A stretch of 64,000 bases of DNA. Source: Lepidostoma basale. Lineage: Eukaryota > Arthropoda > Insecta > Trichoptera > Lepidostomatidae. The notes beneath the pieces are model-generated. The model had not been told where the DNA came from. It worked only from the letters and a program-made list of their open reading frames with translations, and made no database searches. Position numbers and translations under genes: made by a program. The DNA is taken from assembly GCA_022606425.2 (NCBI GenBank), contig JAHDVF020000246.1:1-64000 (forward strand), written 5' to 3'. Position 1 is the first letter of the stretch. Each line of letters opens with the position of its first letter. Shown piece by piece: positions 21,590 to 33,024 of this stretch.

Positions 21590-22090
21590 CATATACGAGT
21601 ATTATAAAATATTATGATCTACGAAACGTACGTTTACTGAAACTTATTCATATTTCATTGATTAAAACCAACTTGATTGTATAAACATCCAGCGGTGCGC
21701 ACATTTCCAACCCAATATCAGCCGTTTTCTTTCGTTTTCCCAAGTTTATGATAATTGTGTTTTTCCTCAAATGTATTTTCCTTACAACTAAGTCCATATA
21801 GCTTTCCTACTATTAGGGAAGTTTTTATTCTGCTATGTTTTTCTTGTTCTAAAATTGTATTTCCTTGGTTCCGCACAATTTTCATTAAAGAAAATTAAAA
21901 TTTTGTAACAAAAATGTATAATAGTATTTTGATTTATAACTCATTTTTGTTTTCACTTTTAGCAAATGCACAAAATTTCGTTTTCATTACAATCACAACA
22001 CATATAAATAATACGCATGAATTAAAATTTCATAACAAGGGTATGGTAAAATTAAATATTATAAAAATAAACCCTTAATTTTCTGTTTGA
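21590..22090. other. Unassigned AT-rich sequence
   Basis: No gene or repeat family seen; ends in an ATT/TAA microsatellite that forms the tail of the next SINE. Confidence 0.35.
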
Positions 22091-22091
22091 G

Positions 22092-22350
22092 TAATATTAT
22101 TATTATATTATAATAATAATTATTATTTGGTTGAATCGCTCTTTACATCATGACAGCATGAGCCAAATCGATGTAAATGGTATTATAGCTATCATAGTGA
22201 TTCTCGTAACATGTGATAGGTAGCTCATCTATCGCCATTTTATTGTCACGTGAATTCTACACCAGAACAAAGACAGTGTGACAATCACACTGCTCTTGCC
22301 AGGAATCGAACCCGGAATCTTCGGGGTGGCAGTTAATGCACTTACGACTT
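22092..22350 (-). mobile_element. SINE-A copy with the alternative tail
   Basis: B box GGTTCGATTCC is exact. The 3' part continues into ACATCGATTTGGCTCATGCTG and a TAA/ATT tail, unlike the GTATAC tail at 15466 and 19541. The same tail occurs at 29956-30270. Confidence 0.85.
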
Positions 22351-22639
22351 GATCTATAAATTAGACGATGTAAGAAGGGTAGTATTTTGTTTTGTTATAT
22401 ATAATTATTATTTTTGTACACGCGATATCTGCATGAATATTGTTTTTATTTAAAATAATGGAAAAAAATCCCTATTGATTCTTGATATCTCCAGCAAAGA
22501 TATATTGGTTTTGCATGCCAGAATATATTAGAACCAATATACGATTTTTTGATAATCAGAATAAGAAATATACTGACCTACTTTCTCCAAAACTTGAAGG
22601 CTCTCTTATGTTTTCAATTTCGTATTTGATCCTAGGCTG

Positions 22640-23180
22640 ACTTTTTATTATCACGTGTTGACACCGACCGACTATAAACTTCTAGGTTTTGTCTTAAGAA
22701 CTTGTAAACAGTTTCGAAATCCCGAAGCGATGGTATCAATGTTAAACGGCATCGTTAGATCAAAATTAGAATACGAGATTGTTGTAAGGTCTCTGTACCA
22801 GCAGAAGTATATTTGAGAATTTTTATTTGAGACACCGGTACATGCGCATGAATGTGATATATCTGAGACTTATATACCAAAATGATCTATTGAATAACGC
22901 AGACTACTGCAGTCTTGAATCAAGAAGAAATGGCATATTGATGATTAAGGGATTTAAAATACTCCATTACTTCATTGATAGCCCATACCTCTTGGAGTGT
23001 TATGGCTTCAATGCAGCAGAAAGATTGCGCTAGGAGATATGATTTGCTGTACATACCGCTGCTGCATAGCATTCACCCGCATAGCATTAGAATTAACTCG
23101 AGGTATGATGCTTTTGAATGAGGTGTCAGTTGATATGAACTTCTTTTTTTTTACTTTTACATGACATACATTTGATAAAA
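22640..23180 (+). pseudogene. Jockey-like LINE fragment (post-RT region)
   Basis: One frame reads LGFVLRTCKQFRNPEAMVSM, NGIVRSKLEYEIVVRSLYQQ, then a stop. The LGFV(I/L)R..K.F.....L..LY..LVRS.LEY pattern is the region just after the RT domain in Jockey-superfamily elements. Later codons survive only in other frames. No RT motifs, both ends missing. Confidence 0.6.
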
Positions 23181-23714
23181 AAAGTTTATGTACTATACTT
23201 GTCACACTAGGCATGGCCTGTATCGTGACAACCACATTAAATAGCATGTTAGTGAAATTTTTAGTAACATGGCGGTCTGTTAGTATTTGTTAGTAATCTT
23301 ATGCTAACATTGGTAAGTGACTTATCGTAACATGATGACATAATTAAAATTGAATGCTAGGAAAGTTGTAATAATAAATTTACATACTAGGATATGAAAA
23401 TTTTCTAAATCTAATAGCAAAAAACATTTTCTACATTTATGGTTGACCCCATTATATATTTGGTTAGAGCACGCTTTAATTTTTTCATGTCATTAATTGA
23501 TTTGAGACTCTCAGGAAGATGATTGAAAATATAGGGCGCGCGGAATGGAAATTGTTTTTGGGCTAGAGCTGAGCGACAGCGAGGAACTGTAAAATGATGA
23601 TGAGAGGAATATCTTGTGGGACGGTTCTGTTGGGATCTCGAATTCGAAATTTTTAATTTAGAAAAAATAGCTTATATTTTCGAAATGTGTTTCAATTTGC
23701 TGATTTATGTTATT
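23181..23714. other. Unassigned sequence
   Basis: No gene or recognised family; 23460-23620 is moderately balanced and might be an old LINE remnant. Confidence 0.3.
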
Positions 23715-24105
23715 ATGCTATCTTCTTCTTCTTCTTCTCTTTATTCCTTCTGCTGGATATTGGGCTCTTTCATTTTCTTCCTCTCGTCCCTGTCTTGTCC
23801 CTTCCACATCTAGGTCGTTCCAGATATTTGGGCAATATCGTCAGACCATCTTTTAAGTGGCCTTCCGACACTCCTTTTTTTTTGTCCAATGCCTCTACTG
23901 AAGTATTCTGAATGTCCATCGGGTATTGCCCTATCTTGCTATATGTGTAGCCCATTGCCAATTAATTTAGCTATACGATCAAGCATTTACCTCTTCATGG
24001 ATCGTTGTGGGATTTTTAGTTTATGGACACTCTTTGCTGTGAGGGTGGTTGTCTCTAGACTATATGTCAGGATAGGCAGTATATTTTTTTAAAGCAAATT
24101 GGAAC
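23715..24105 (-). mobile_element. RTE-like LINE 3' end (family 4b)
   Basis: Minus strand gives a G-H-L-K type block, SDDIAQISGTTWM and KGQDRDERKKMKE in neighbouring frames, the RTE-type C-terminus, then a GAAGAAGAAG tail at 23723-23740. Related to 42445-42690. Confidence 0.65.
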
Positions 24106-24339
24106 CTGCTTGTTTTCAAACACTTCTTTCATTTTCCCAAATACAGCTCAGCCTATTCTAGGAATTATTGTATGTATATTTTAAATTATTGTACAATATT
24201 TTAAATAAGGATTTCTTAATGTGTATTATACACATCTTACATGTATAGCAGAAAAAGGTGTTAACTGTTTACACTAATTAGGTTAAAAAAAAAACTGTTG
24301 TTTACATATAAAAACTTTATAATATATATATTTAATTTA

Positions 24340-24400
24340 ATTCCACTTAGTTTTATGACTTCGGCAGTTCACCGTTATCTTCTGGTGACGTCTAACCAGA
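24340..24400 (-). mobile_element. Decayed family F hairpin
   Basis: Minus strand CAGAAGATAACGGTGAACTGCC then GAAGTCAT: compare 14677-14715. Two stem pairs are lost. Confidence 0.45.
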
Positions 24401-24442
24401 TTACTGTAAATAATTTATTTTAGGAATTACGAGTAAAGTGAT

Positions 24443-24570
24443 TCATTTTATTGTCAAGTGAATTTTATACCAGACCAAGACAGTGTAAGATCAAACTGGC
24501 ATCGCCGGGAATCGAATCCGGGATCTTCGGTGTGGCAGTTATAGATCTTGCCAGTCTTCCACGACGGTCG
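24443..24570 (-). mobile_element. SINE-A copy, head and body
   Basis: B box GATTCGATTCC and the GTCAAGTGAATTTTATACCAG body. The tail is missing. Confidence 0.8.
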
Positions 24571-25130
24571 TCAAATGTCGTAGTGTTAAAGAATATTATA
24601 ATAGCATAACAGAACCCTTATTTATAGATTGCATTTTTCAATGGCTTCGTAAAATGCACAGAGATAAAAAAAAACCGAGATGTGGGCCCGAGTTTGCAAA
24701 TAAGCAATCTTTCCTCCGAGTGGTTTGGAACAAAATTTGAAAATTTCCTTAGCTCCCTACTAAAACGAAATAATCTCCCGGGCAAACGCAGGAGAAAAAT
24801 TTCAACTTTCAACAATACAGGGAATCGCATTGAATATTTCATTTCACAATTTTCCACGAGTTTAAGACTTGCGAACTTCAAAACATAGAGATCGAATATT
24901 TTCTGATTTACATTGCTTCGCACATTGTAACGGAAATGAGATTTTCATATTGACATGTATTAAATTATATTTAGGGTTTCCGTTTCCGGTATACCTGGAT
25001 TTATTTTTTGTATATTTTTTTAACCTTGACAACAACATAACTTGTTGACGTTTTAAACAGTTTTAATGAGAAAATATGACTAAATGAGTGTATTAATATT
25101 ATTTTTAATTGTTATCTACGTAAAAGGAGG
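24571..25130. other. Apparently single-copy sequence
   Basis: 24610-24930 is open on both strands (68 and 101 codons) with no recognisable family. I regard it as non-coding single-copy DNA. Confidence 0.3.
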
Positions 25131-25137
25131 TAACATT

Positions 25138-25220
25138 TATATTTCTTCATTATTCGCCATCACTTTGTGTAGTGAATTATAACCGTGATTAAATATTAAC
25201 ATTTTTCTTCATCAGAAAAT
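25138..25220 (-). mobile_element. Penelope-like leader remnant with MANNEE start
   Basis: Minus strand: TTTTCTGATGAAG (core with the inner stem deleted), about 45 bp, then ACACAAAGTGATGGCGAATAATGAAGAA, reading MANNEE. Same order as 17800-18380. Confidence 0.45.
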
Positions 25221-25231
25221 TTTAATTCTCT

Positions 25232-25837
25232 GTTTCTTCTGATTCTTCCTTCTTCCTTAGACTATTCCCGTCAACTACTGGACAAAGGCCTCCTCCATTC
25301 GCTTCCATGTCGCTCTGTCCTGTGCAGACTGCATCCAGGTTATTCCGAAGTGTCTGTTCAGATCATCCTTCCACCGTAGTTGCGGTCGCCCTGCACTTCT
25401 CTTTGCCGTCCACGGACTCCAAGTCAGCAGTCTTCTTATCCACGTTTCGTCTGAGTTTCTACGTGATCTGCCCACTGCCATTTTGGGATCGCCACCCGGT
25501 AGATGATGTCAGTGACCTTTGTTTTTTTCTCTTACCGTATCGTTTCTGACTCTGTCTTTTAGGATTATTCCTAACATGGCTCTTTCCACGGCTCTTTGGG
25601 TCATTCATAGTTTCTCGGCACTTTGTTTGGACAGTGTAACAATTTCAAGACCATTAGTACCAACTGGCAGAACGCTGGCTTCATAGACTTTTCGTTTCAG
25701 GTTAATCGGTATTTTCCGGTTTTTAAGGATGTATCTCATGTTTCCTAAAGCTGGCCAGCCTATTCCAATTCTTATTTTAGCTCTGCGGTTTGGTTATCTC
25801 AGCCCAATCGAATATTGTGTCCCAAGTATGTGTCCCA
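25232..25837 (-). pseudogene. Family 4 (RTE-like) LINE, longest copy
   Basis: Minus strand 25275-25481 is open: MAVGRSRRNSDETWIRRLL, SAGRPQLRWKDDL, WMQSAQDRATWKRMEEAFVQ. This matches the C-terminal end of insect RTE ORFs. GAA-type tail at 25236-25260. AATTCTCT flanks the element (25224-25231 and 25838-25845), a probable 8-bp target duplication. Upstream frames are broken and no RT motif remains. Confidence 0.8.
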
Positions 25838-25845
25838 AATTCTCT

Positions 25846-26395
25846 ATTTACGTATATATATCATAATGCAATTATGGAACATTGTTTGTTGAATAATCAT
25901 TTGAATTTTATTTGTAAGATTTTACACTGAAGACGGCATAATTAATAACGAGTTTTATTTATTCTATGGGAAATACTTGTAACGCCCTTTTAAGACAAAA
26001 TAACAGATCGAAAAATCACAACAACAAAAAAAACTTCTAGAAGATAGACGTTTTTATTCTTTTTAACTATTTCATAGGGAATTTCACTTCACTGATCAAG
26101 AAACAGTAACTAACCATTGCAATGAATTACATTTTAATTTGTCTTGTTACGAATGTCTTTCAATTCAAATCAAATCAGTTTATTTACTCAAAAGACGGCA
26201 GATTGGTTCTGGCGGCCGGTAGGTAAAACAATCTGTGCTATAACCGTCGGAGTATCTATCAGGGACAAAAAGACCAACACCCTCCAGCACGGCCTAGTTC
26301 TTTAAATATCTCCTGATTAATCTAAAAAAATGAGTTATGAGATATCCATCTCTTCAAACCTGTAGAGGATTGATTCCTAACATTCCTAAAATAAA
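25846..26395. other. Unassigned sequence with a family B remnant
   Basis: CTTCTAGAAGATAGACG at 26032 marks an old family B hairpin element; 26160-26320 looks single-copy. No gene. Confidence 0.35.
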
Positions 26396-26399
26396 TGTC

Positions 26400-26612
26400 C
26401 TGGGATAGTGCCACGAAAGGGTAGGCAGAAATATTGAACCACCACACTGTTTTTTCCTGATATACTTCTATCGATTTCTCAACATGCATCCATCGTGTCA
26501 TGCACGCACGTCGATTTCTCAACTACTCCTATTTTTATATTTGATTGATTTGATCATGCCTTATTTTCCTCAATCTTCCTATATGTCTAGTTCCGTTTAC
26601 GTCGTTCTCATC
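26400..26612 (-). mobile_element. Family 1 LINE fragment
   Basis: Antisense RNRRACMTRWMHVEKS and the SAYPFV end; no tail left at the low-coordinate side. Confidence 0.7.
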
Positions 26613-26904
26613 TACAAAACACAACCAACTTCAAAAAAATAAACACAAACATAGAACACAGTTCATAAATAAAAAACAACTTCCTCTGCACGATTCCCAA
26701 TTATAGGCTATGATGCATGTCAAGTAACTAATGTATTATAAAAACACTACAAAATTAACTGGGGTATACCGTAATACAGGGTATACCGCTGCTGCGATAA
26801 CCGACAACCCTGTATAAGAAACCCATGTCCACTGTCGTGCGAAGCTTTTAGGTAAATCTCTCTAAAATTGATAATAACCATAAACTGTAATATTCTAGTA
26901 TTCT

Positions 26905-27287
26905 TCAGCATCCCATTTGAGGTAGGCAGAAATAATGAATTGCCACACTTTTCTTTCGTGAAATATTTCTCTCGATTCCTCAACATTCGTACATCGTGTC
27001 ATGCCCACAATTCGATTTCTCCAACTTTTCACGTGGCTGACAATCAACATTTGATTAATTTGATTTACCACGTTTTCCACGGTCTTACTCTATTGCTAGT
27101 TCCATTTACACCGTTAACATATACTTTTTAACCATTCTTTATTCATTCATTCTTTCCATGTGTTCAAACCATCTTAATGCTCCTTTCATTATTTTGTTCA
27201 TAATACTTTCATTCATACCACATTCATTTTTTTATATATTCATTTGACCCTCTATCGTACACAGTTTTTCCACACACCCAAAATTTA
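26905..27287 (-). mobile_element. Family 1 LINE fragment
   Basis: Antisense, from the WQFIISAYL end back to the VCGKTVYDRGSNEY block. The tail is lost and frames are broken. Confidence 0.8.
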
Positions 27288-27349
27288 AATCTTTCCATAT
27301 TGTATGTCTTTATACTCGTATGTTCCATTTTTTTATGATTTACTTCTAC

Positions 27350-27612
27350 GGTCTCAATCCAAAGATTTGTCTGCAGCAAGGCGACGCATCTCCTCTTCCA
27401 CTCCGCTCGGTCCTCGGCAACTCTCTTCAACTCTGCATTAGAGGTACAGCCCATATCTCAGCAAATCTGGTGTAGGTACTCCTGGCAAAGTCGTCCTCTT
27501 CCAATTGATCCCTCGACCATTCCCTCCAATACATCATGCAGGAAACATTCATGTCGCAACACATGACCAATCCAACTCGCGCACCTCTCCGCTATGGTGT
27601 TCAACATGTCGC
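27350..27612 (-). mobile_element. Family 6 LINE fragment
   Basis: Minus strand reads SWIGHVLRHECFLHDVLEG, EGSIGRGRLCQEYLHQI, then DMGCTSNAELKRVAEDRAEW and KRRCVALLQTNLWIETV before the stop. This is a LINE C-terminus of a family seen only once in the window. Confidence 0.75.
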
Positions 27613-27699
27613 ACGCTTAATAGAATACTGGCTCAACTAAAAAAAGCAAGTTTTGCTCAATCTGACATGAGTCGGTGTTTTAACAAAAACGGTCGAAAA

Positions 27700-27800
27700 A
27701 CTCGTACGAATGGATAGCGTTAACATTGTGAACGACTATCGTTCTACGAATGGATAGCGTTAACATTGTGAAAAATAGATGGATAGCGTTAACACAAGCC
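27700..27800. repeat. Short tandem repeat, ATGGATAGCGTTAACA unit
   Basis: Three copies of GAATGGATAGCGTTAACATTGTGAA with unequal spacing (40 and 34 bp), the third shortened. Confidence 0.7.
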
Positions 27801-28440
27801 TCTGTCTAATCTTAACTCAATTATGACCTGAACCATAATCGGTCAGTTTACTATTAAGTGTGCGATGTGTGTGTTCAACATTAATTTGATTATTGGAATT
27901 CGTAATATAAATTATATAGAAATAGTCGTAAGTTTAAGCGAATTAACTCGCTCATTTTGTATAGCCGGCCCCACGAGCATGGCAATAGAGAGCGGGTATA
28001 CTCGCTTTAGGCACGTAACCGGTTAATGCACGGTACGTTATAGTTACATTACATATTTCTGCGCAATGGTTCAAAGAGAAAAATACTAAACTGTTTGTTA
28101 AACGTTAGTGGAGCTGACGGTCCGAGTGCATGCAAGAAAGAAGCGCCTCTATTAAAACGAACGCTAAGTTAAATGCAACTGCGCGGAAACTCCGCATTCC
28201 GCTCGCAGTTGTTAAAGTCTTCAAGTGGAGCGTTCCTTTACAAGTTGATGTGCATTGAGTGGTGCACTGTAAACCTTTCAGCACTCGTGAAAACGCGGAA
28301 ACTAAACGGTTCGACTGTGATTATTTAACGCGAGTACTGCTACCAAACACATTGAAATTCCCAAGAGAATTCTATCCCTATATTTTGAACAGAAATAATC
28401 TTAAAATATTTTAATAAATACCACATAACCCTTACCACTC
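27801..28440. other. Single-copy-looking island
   Basis: 28080-28370 is noticeably less AT-rich than the rest and has no repeat signature; it contains the near-palindrome GCGCGGAAACTCCGC. No ORF of note. Candidate regulatory or conserved non-coding DNA. Confidence 0.35.
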
Positions 28441-28474
28441 CATTATTTTTTTATATTGTTTGTCAGTAAACTCT

Positions 28475-29015
28475 TTCATATCCAAAAAAAACTAGAATGG
28501 CAGTGCAAAATGGTGTCTTCTATCTTCTACCGACCCTTATATATGGAAGCGAAGCATGGAACTGGCAAAGGAAGGATGAAAGTAGAATAAATGCAGTAGA
28601 AATGAGATCTCTTAGACGAATGTGTAATACTCTGTGTATGATAGAGTGTCGAATGAAAATATAAGAAGTGAATGCGGTGCGAACGATGGTGTTATGAACA
28701 AAATAATGAAAGAATCATAAAGATGATTTGGACATATGGATAGAATGAATGAAGAAAGAATGGTAAAAAAATTATATGTGAACGATTTAAATAGAACCAG
28801 AAATAGAGGAAGACCAAGGAAAACGTGGCACGATCAAATAAATCAAATTTTGAATGTCGGTTATGTGAGGAGTCCGAGAAATCGACGCGCGTGCATGACA
28901 CGATGTATGAATGATGAGGAAGCAAGAGAAATATGCCAGGAAATAAAGTGTGGCAGTCCATTCTTTCGCCTACCCCTTCGGGGAGACGGCGTGATGGTTA
29001 GTTAGTTAGTTAGTT
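28475..29015 (+). pseudogene. Family 1 LINE, 10-bp target duplication
   Basis: AGTAAACTCT flanks the copy (28465-28474 and 29016-29025), so its 541 bp are fully bounded. The open part 28736-29005 shows DRMNEERMVKKLYVNDLNR, NRGRPRKTWHDQINQILN and RRACMTRCMNDEEARE. The upstream part has a short ATCTTCT duplication and a stop where LRWFGH is expected. GTTA tail. Confidence 0.9.
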
Positions 29016-29112
29016 AGTAAACTCTAATTTAAATAATATCAAAATATTTTTATTGGTAGGTAGTTACAAAAAAATCTAAGGATTTATTGTATGTAAGATG
29101 TAAATGAAGATG

Positions 29113-29445
29113 TAAATTGTTTTGGAAACAGAATATGGTGGTCGAGGCGATTACAGGACTTATGACCTGTCATTGGTTGGGTTAAGCGATCGCTTTATTA
29201 AATACAACATTCCCCATTCCGACCTTCTTACGACCACCACGTCTGACAAATTTTTGAAAGATATATATATGCTTCTATGTTGAGAAACACTTCACATTTT
29301 TTTAGTTCAATCTACACTAGCGCCATCTATTAAGATTAGATGTAAGCATTAAGCAGAAAATCTTTATTAATGCAATGTGAAAGCCTACGCAATTATCATA
29401 CATTGCTAGACAACACCTGGAGAAAACTCTCCAATTTTTATGCTT
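29113..29445 (-). repeat. Solo copy of the 515-bp repeat family, diverged
   Basis: Contains TTACAGGACTTATGACCTGTC and CATTCCCCATTCC, then the AGCATTAAGCAGAAAATC and GTGAAAGCCTACGC segments in the order expected for a unit read on the minus strand. The 102-codon frame at 29370 falls partly in it and is not a gene. Confidence 0.75.
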
Positions 29446-29955
29446 TAACTTGGATCAGTTTTTATACAACATTTTGTTTTCTTTACGGACTACTTATAGT
29501 TTTACATAGTATAGTACGTTTTAAAACAATCTCCAGGATGGAGACCATGTTTTCTGGAACAGGTCTCACAAAACCACAATGTATCCCGTCTTCCCCCCGG
29601 AATATTTCTGTTACTGCACACAGAACAGTCTTTAGAAACTTTGTCCAGTTTCGCAATGAAGTGGGGCTTGTACTCTAATCACTCCTCTGCATGACGTATC
29701 ACGCGAAGTTCCCACCATTTTATATATGTGAATTTGCAAGGATAATTTTATAGTAAAATAAAAATAGAAAACCGTTAAGATCTTATTAAAACGTGGAATT
29801 AAATATTTTTTTAATGAATAATCACAAGAAAGTCAAGTTTTGCGCGCGCCATTTTATCTTAGCGGCCGCCAGTAGACAACTGAGTTGTAGCGTACATATA
29901 GCGATGTCGGCTGGCATTCGACAAAGAAGTAGTAAGGGTTAAAAAAGGTTTTCTT

Positions 29956-30270
29956 TCGCGTTAGCCAAATCGATGTGAAGGGTATAGGTATCAGATTGAT
30001 TATTGTGACATGTGATAGGTAGCTAATCGATCGCCATTTTATTGTCAAGTGAATCTTGCACCAGGCCAATGACAGTCTGACATCGCGACATGCGATAGCA
30101 GTGTGATTTTCACACTGACGTTGGTCTGGAGCAGAATTCACGTGACAATAAAATGGCGATAGATAAGGTACCTACCACATGTCACAATAATCAATAAGAT
30201 AGCTATATCCTTCACATCGATTTGGCTCGCGCTGTGATGATGTAAAGAGTGATTAAACTAAATAATAATA
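29956..30270. mobile_element. SINE-A foldback (inverted 3' halves)
   Basis: Left arm from TTAGCCAAATCGATGTGAAGG to about 30070, right arm from about 30110 to CACATCGATTTGGCTCGCG. Both arms are SINE-A 3' regions with CAATAAAATGGCGAT (as CGCCATTTTATTG on the left), joined near the CAGTGTGA palindrome. No tRNA head remains. Confidence 0.75.
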
Positions 30271-30413
30271 TCCAAATATTCTATACACGTACAGCCTGAA
30301 TTCATGGAATACCTCTAAAATAAATATATAACAATATAAATAATAATAATAATGATAATAATGAAGATGACCACCCAGTCGTATAAAATATATTGGTACC
30401 ACACTTGGGCTTT

Positions 30414-30797
30414 TCTTCTCTAAAAGCGTTGTCCTAGTACAAATTTCGGGGATCAAGCCTTTGCCAGCCCATCTTCTTCTTCTTCTTCTTTCTCAGCATA
30501 TTCCCGTCCACTCCTGGACAAAGGCCTTCTCCATTCGCTTCCATGTCTCTCTGCCTTATGCAGACTGCATCCAGGTAACAATCTTCCTTCATAACTAAGA
30601 TGCATAAATTATCTGACAGATTTCAGATTTAAGCTGAAAACCCATATTTTTCATATTTCATCCCCAATTTAAAACTTGTATATTCTGTTCTATTATAATT
30701 TCTAACCGATCGCGAAAACCAGCTGCAGCGTTTATTTTAGATTTCAAACACACGTTAATTTTAAAAGAATGTATACTTTTATTATTATTATGATCTT
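30414..30797 (+). mobile_element. CR1/L2-like LINE 3' end, interrupted
   Basis: 30414-30473 and 30576-30797 match 42060-42373 of the better copy, including ACAAATTTCGGGGATC and the GATGCATAAAT...GACAGATTTCAGAT segment, ending in a TTATTATTATT tail. The gap is a 102-bp family 4 insertion. Confidence 0.8.
30474..30575 (-). mobile_element. Family 4 LINE, very short nested insertion
   Basis: GAA tail at the low-coordinate end, then antisense of the QDRATWKRMEEAF block, cut off after about 100 bp. It sits inside the CR1-like copy; about six bases of target (AGCTTG) are missing at the site compared with 42112-42118. Confidence 0.8.
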
Positions 30798-30799
30798 TT

Positions 30800-31295
30800 T
30801 AGGTTTTTTATTGATTTGAGTAATACTATTTATATGCGTTAGTGATAAGGCAGTTTATTTTCGTTCTTTCTTCCACATAGTAATCACAACTCTTGTAATG
30901 TCTATCTTCAAGCATGCCTTCCCGTCCGATCGCTTCGTTTCGGAAGTTCGGCTTTGTACCGCTCTGTGTTTGTGCCGCGGGGGAAGTGATAAAGCCTGGG
31001 AATCCATCATTGTCTAACTGGTAAGGCTTTTAAGTACGGATTTCATGCCGGCCATTCAACATTTCCGCGGGGAAGTTGTAAAAACCGGGTTAGCCGCGAG
31101 TGCGCTAGTATCTTGGCCAACAAACAATACACTTGTATCGTTATTTTCTTACTTTATGAAGTCACTGCATAGAGAACACGTGTTCTCTTTGGTGTCTTAT
31201 GAAATATTCTTATATAACGTTAAGTGAATAGTCGAAGGTTCTACATAATCCGGATAAAAACCGTTCTCGATTATGTTTTTGTGAACGAAAGTTTT
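30800..31295. other. Single-copy-looking island
   Basis: 30900-31240 has balanced composition with GATCGCTTCGTTTCGG and GCCGCGGGGGAAG blocks. No family recognised, no convincing ORF. Confidence 0.35.
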
Positions 31296-31306
31296 CAATT
31301 AATAAA

Positions 31307-31997
31307 CAATAACTAACTAACTAACTAACTAACCATCACGCCGTCTCCCCGAAAGGATAGGCAGAAAGAATGGACTGCCACACTTTTCTTTCCTGACATA
31401 TTTCTCTCACTTCCTCAACATTCATACATCGTGTCATACACGCGCGTCGATTTCTCTGATTCCTCATATGCCGCATTAGCAAATATGCCAGTGCATAATA
31501 GACTTCTAGTGCCAACCCTTATGTATAGAAGTAATGTTTGAAGATGGCAAAAAAGGACGAAAGTAGGATAAATGCCGTGGAAATGAGATCACTAAGAACA
31601 ATATGCAGATAAACGATATATGATAGAATACCGAATGACGAAATAAGGAAGATATGTAAGGCAGATGATTGTATCATAAGTAAAATTAAAAAAGAATACC
31701 TGAGACAGTTTGGACATATATAACGAAAGGACAAGAGAAGAATAGTTAAAATGTTGTATACAGGCAGTGTGAGTGGAAAGAATAGCCGTGGAAGACCAAG
31801 AAAAGTATTGTATTACCAAATTAATGAAATTCTGAAAGAAAGCCATCTTCGAAGTCGGATAATTCGACGAGTGTGGATGTTACGATGTATGAATGTAGAG
31901 GAATCTAGAGGTATGTCAGGGCAGAACGGTATGGCGGTCCATTCTCTCTGCCTATCCCTCCATGGAAACGGCGTGATGGTAAGTTAGTGAGTTAGTT
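31307..31997. mobile_element. Family 1 double-tailed insertion
   Basis: 31307-31473 is a minus-strand family 1 3' end with an AACTAACT tail on the left. 31474-31997 is a plus-strand copy from a diverged subfamily with a GTTAGTGAGTTAGTT tail on the right. The two meet at their 5' truncation points. ATTAATAAA flanks the whole (31298-31306 and 31998-32006). Plus-strand ORF 31751-31987 shows NSRGRPRKVLYYQINEILK and RCMNVEESRG. Confidence 0.8.
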
Positions 31998-32009
31998 ATT
32001 AATAAATTA

Positions 32010-33020
32010 ATAGACGTGATGATATGTATTATTCCTTTTTTCCTCTAATTTTGTATTTTTTCTATTGAGACTATAAAGAGTGCGAAAAATGCCTTCCTAC
32101 AACTGATTACCTTAGTTGGCAGATATTATATCCACATAACTTGGTGAATAATCAATATTGTTTCTTGAACAATGTTGTAAAACTCCTAATTAATAATTAT
32201 TACGGATGGAAAAATATTGTTTTTTATCAGATTTGATTTATTAAATGGAAATGATATGTTTCGCTTCGCTAAGGTTTTATCAAATATCTTATATTGTGTT
32301 AACTAGGCAAACCATGTACAATAATTCCCATAAAATGAAATGAAACTTCTAGAAAAAATACGTTTCTATTAGTATTAATTAAAAAATAAGTGAATAAAGA
32401 TATTACAATATAATTTAAGCTTTCGCGTTGTTCCAAAAACTTCTGGTAATTAAGTATTGGTAGAAATTTTATTATATTTTACGATAGTGACATATTTAGC
32501 CATGATGGAGGAATAGGAATTGTTTTATTGAAATGGTAAAAAAATAATTACGTAAGAAAGGAGAAAGCGTAACTTCCATATTATGCAATAGATCTTATAG
32601 AACACTGAAGTTTTCACAGATTTAAATAATTGAATGTGTAGTTTCATACTAATATCCATAAAACATTAAATATGGATAATGAAAGGTTATTAAAGATTTG
32701 AGTTTCATTACAACTATTTTAACAGTTAGCAAATTTATTGATAATACTTGTTTTTAAATTGACTAAGTTGATCAGAAAACGTTATAAAGGTAATAAGAAC
32801 TCCGAAAAAATAAACTTTTTTTTCCAGTAAGCAGTCTTGATATCCGTAAAATCAATGGGTTTATATCGGTTTCTGTACAAAGTTCTTAGTCTTTACGACT
32901 AAGAAATAAAAATTTCGATCATTTTTACAAAAAAAAATCGTATTAAATTTCAAACTTTCGAGTCTGTATGCCATTGCAGTGGCAGTCCGATTAATATGGT
33001 TTTTTAACACTTAAAATATT
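32010..33020. other. AT-rich sequence with a family B element
   Basis: 32160-32400 is a family B hairpin element (TTTCTTGAACAATG, TATGTTTCGCTTCGCTAAGG, CTTCTAGAAAAAATACG). 32440-33020 is unassigned. Confidence 0.45.
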
Positions 33021-33024
33021 TTGA

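Noticed and set aside
24618..24923. 101-codon minus frame
   Set aside because: The opposite strand is also open, composition is non-coding-like and no family is recognisable.
29370..29678. 102-codon plus frame as a host exon
   Set aside because: It starts inside a solo 515-family repeat and shows no protein-family features or splice context.
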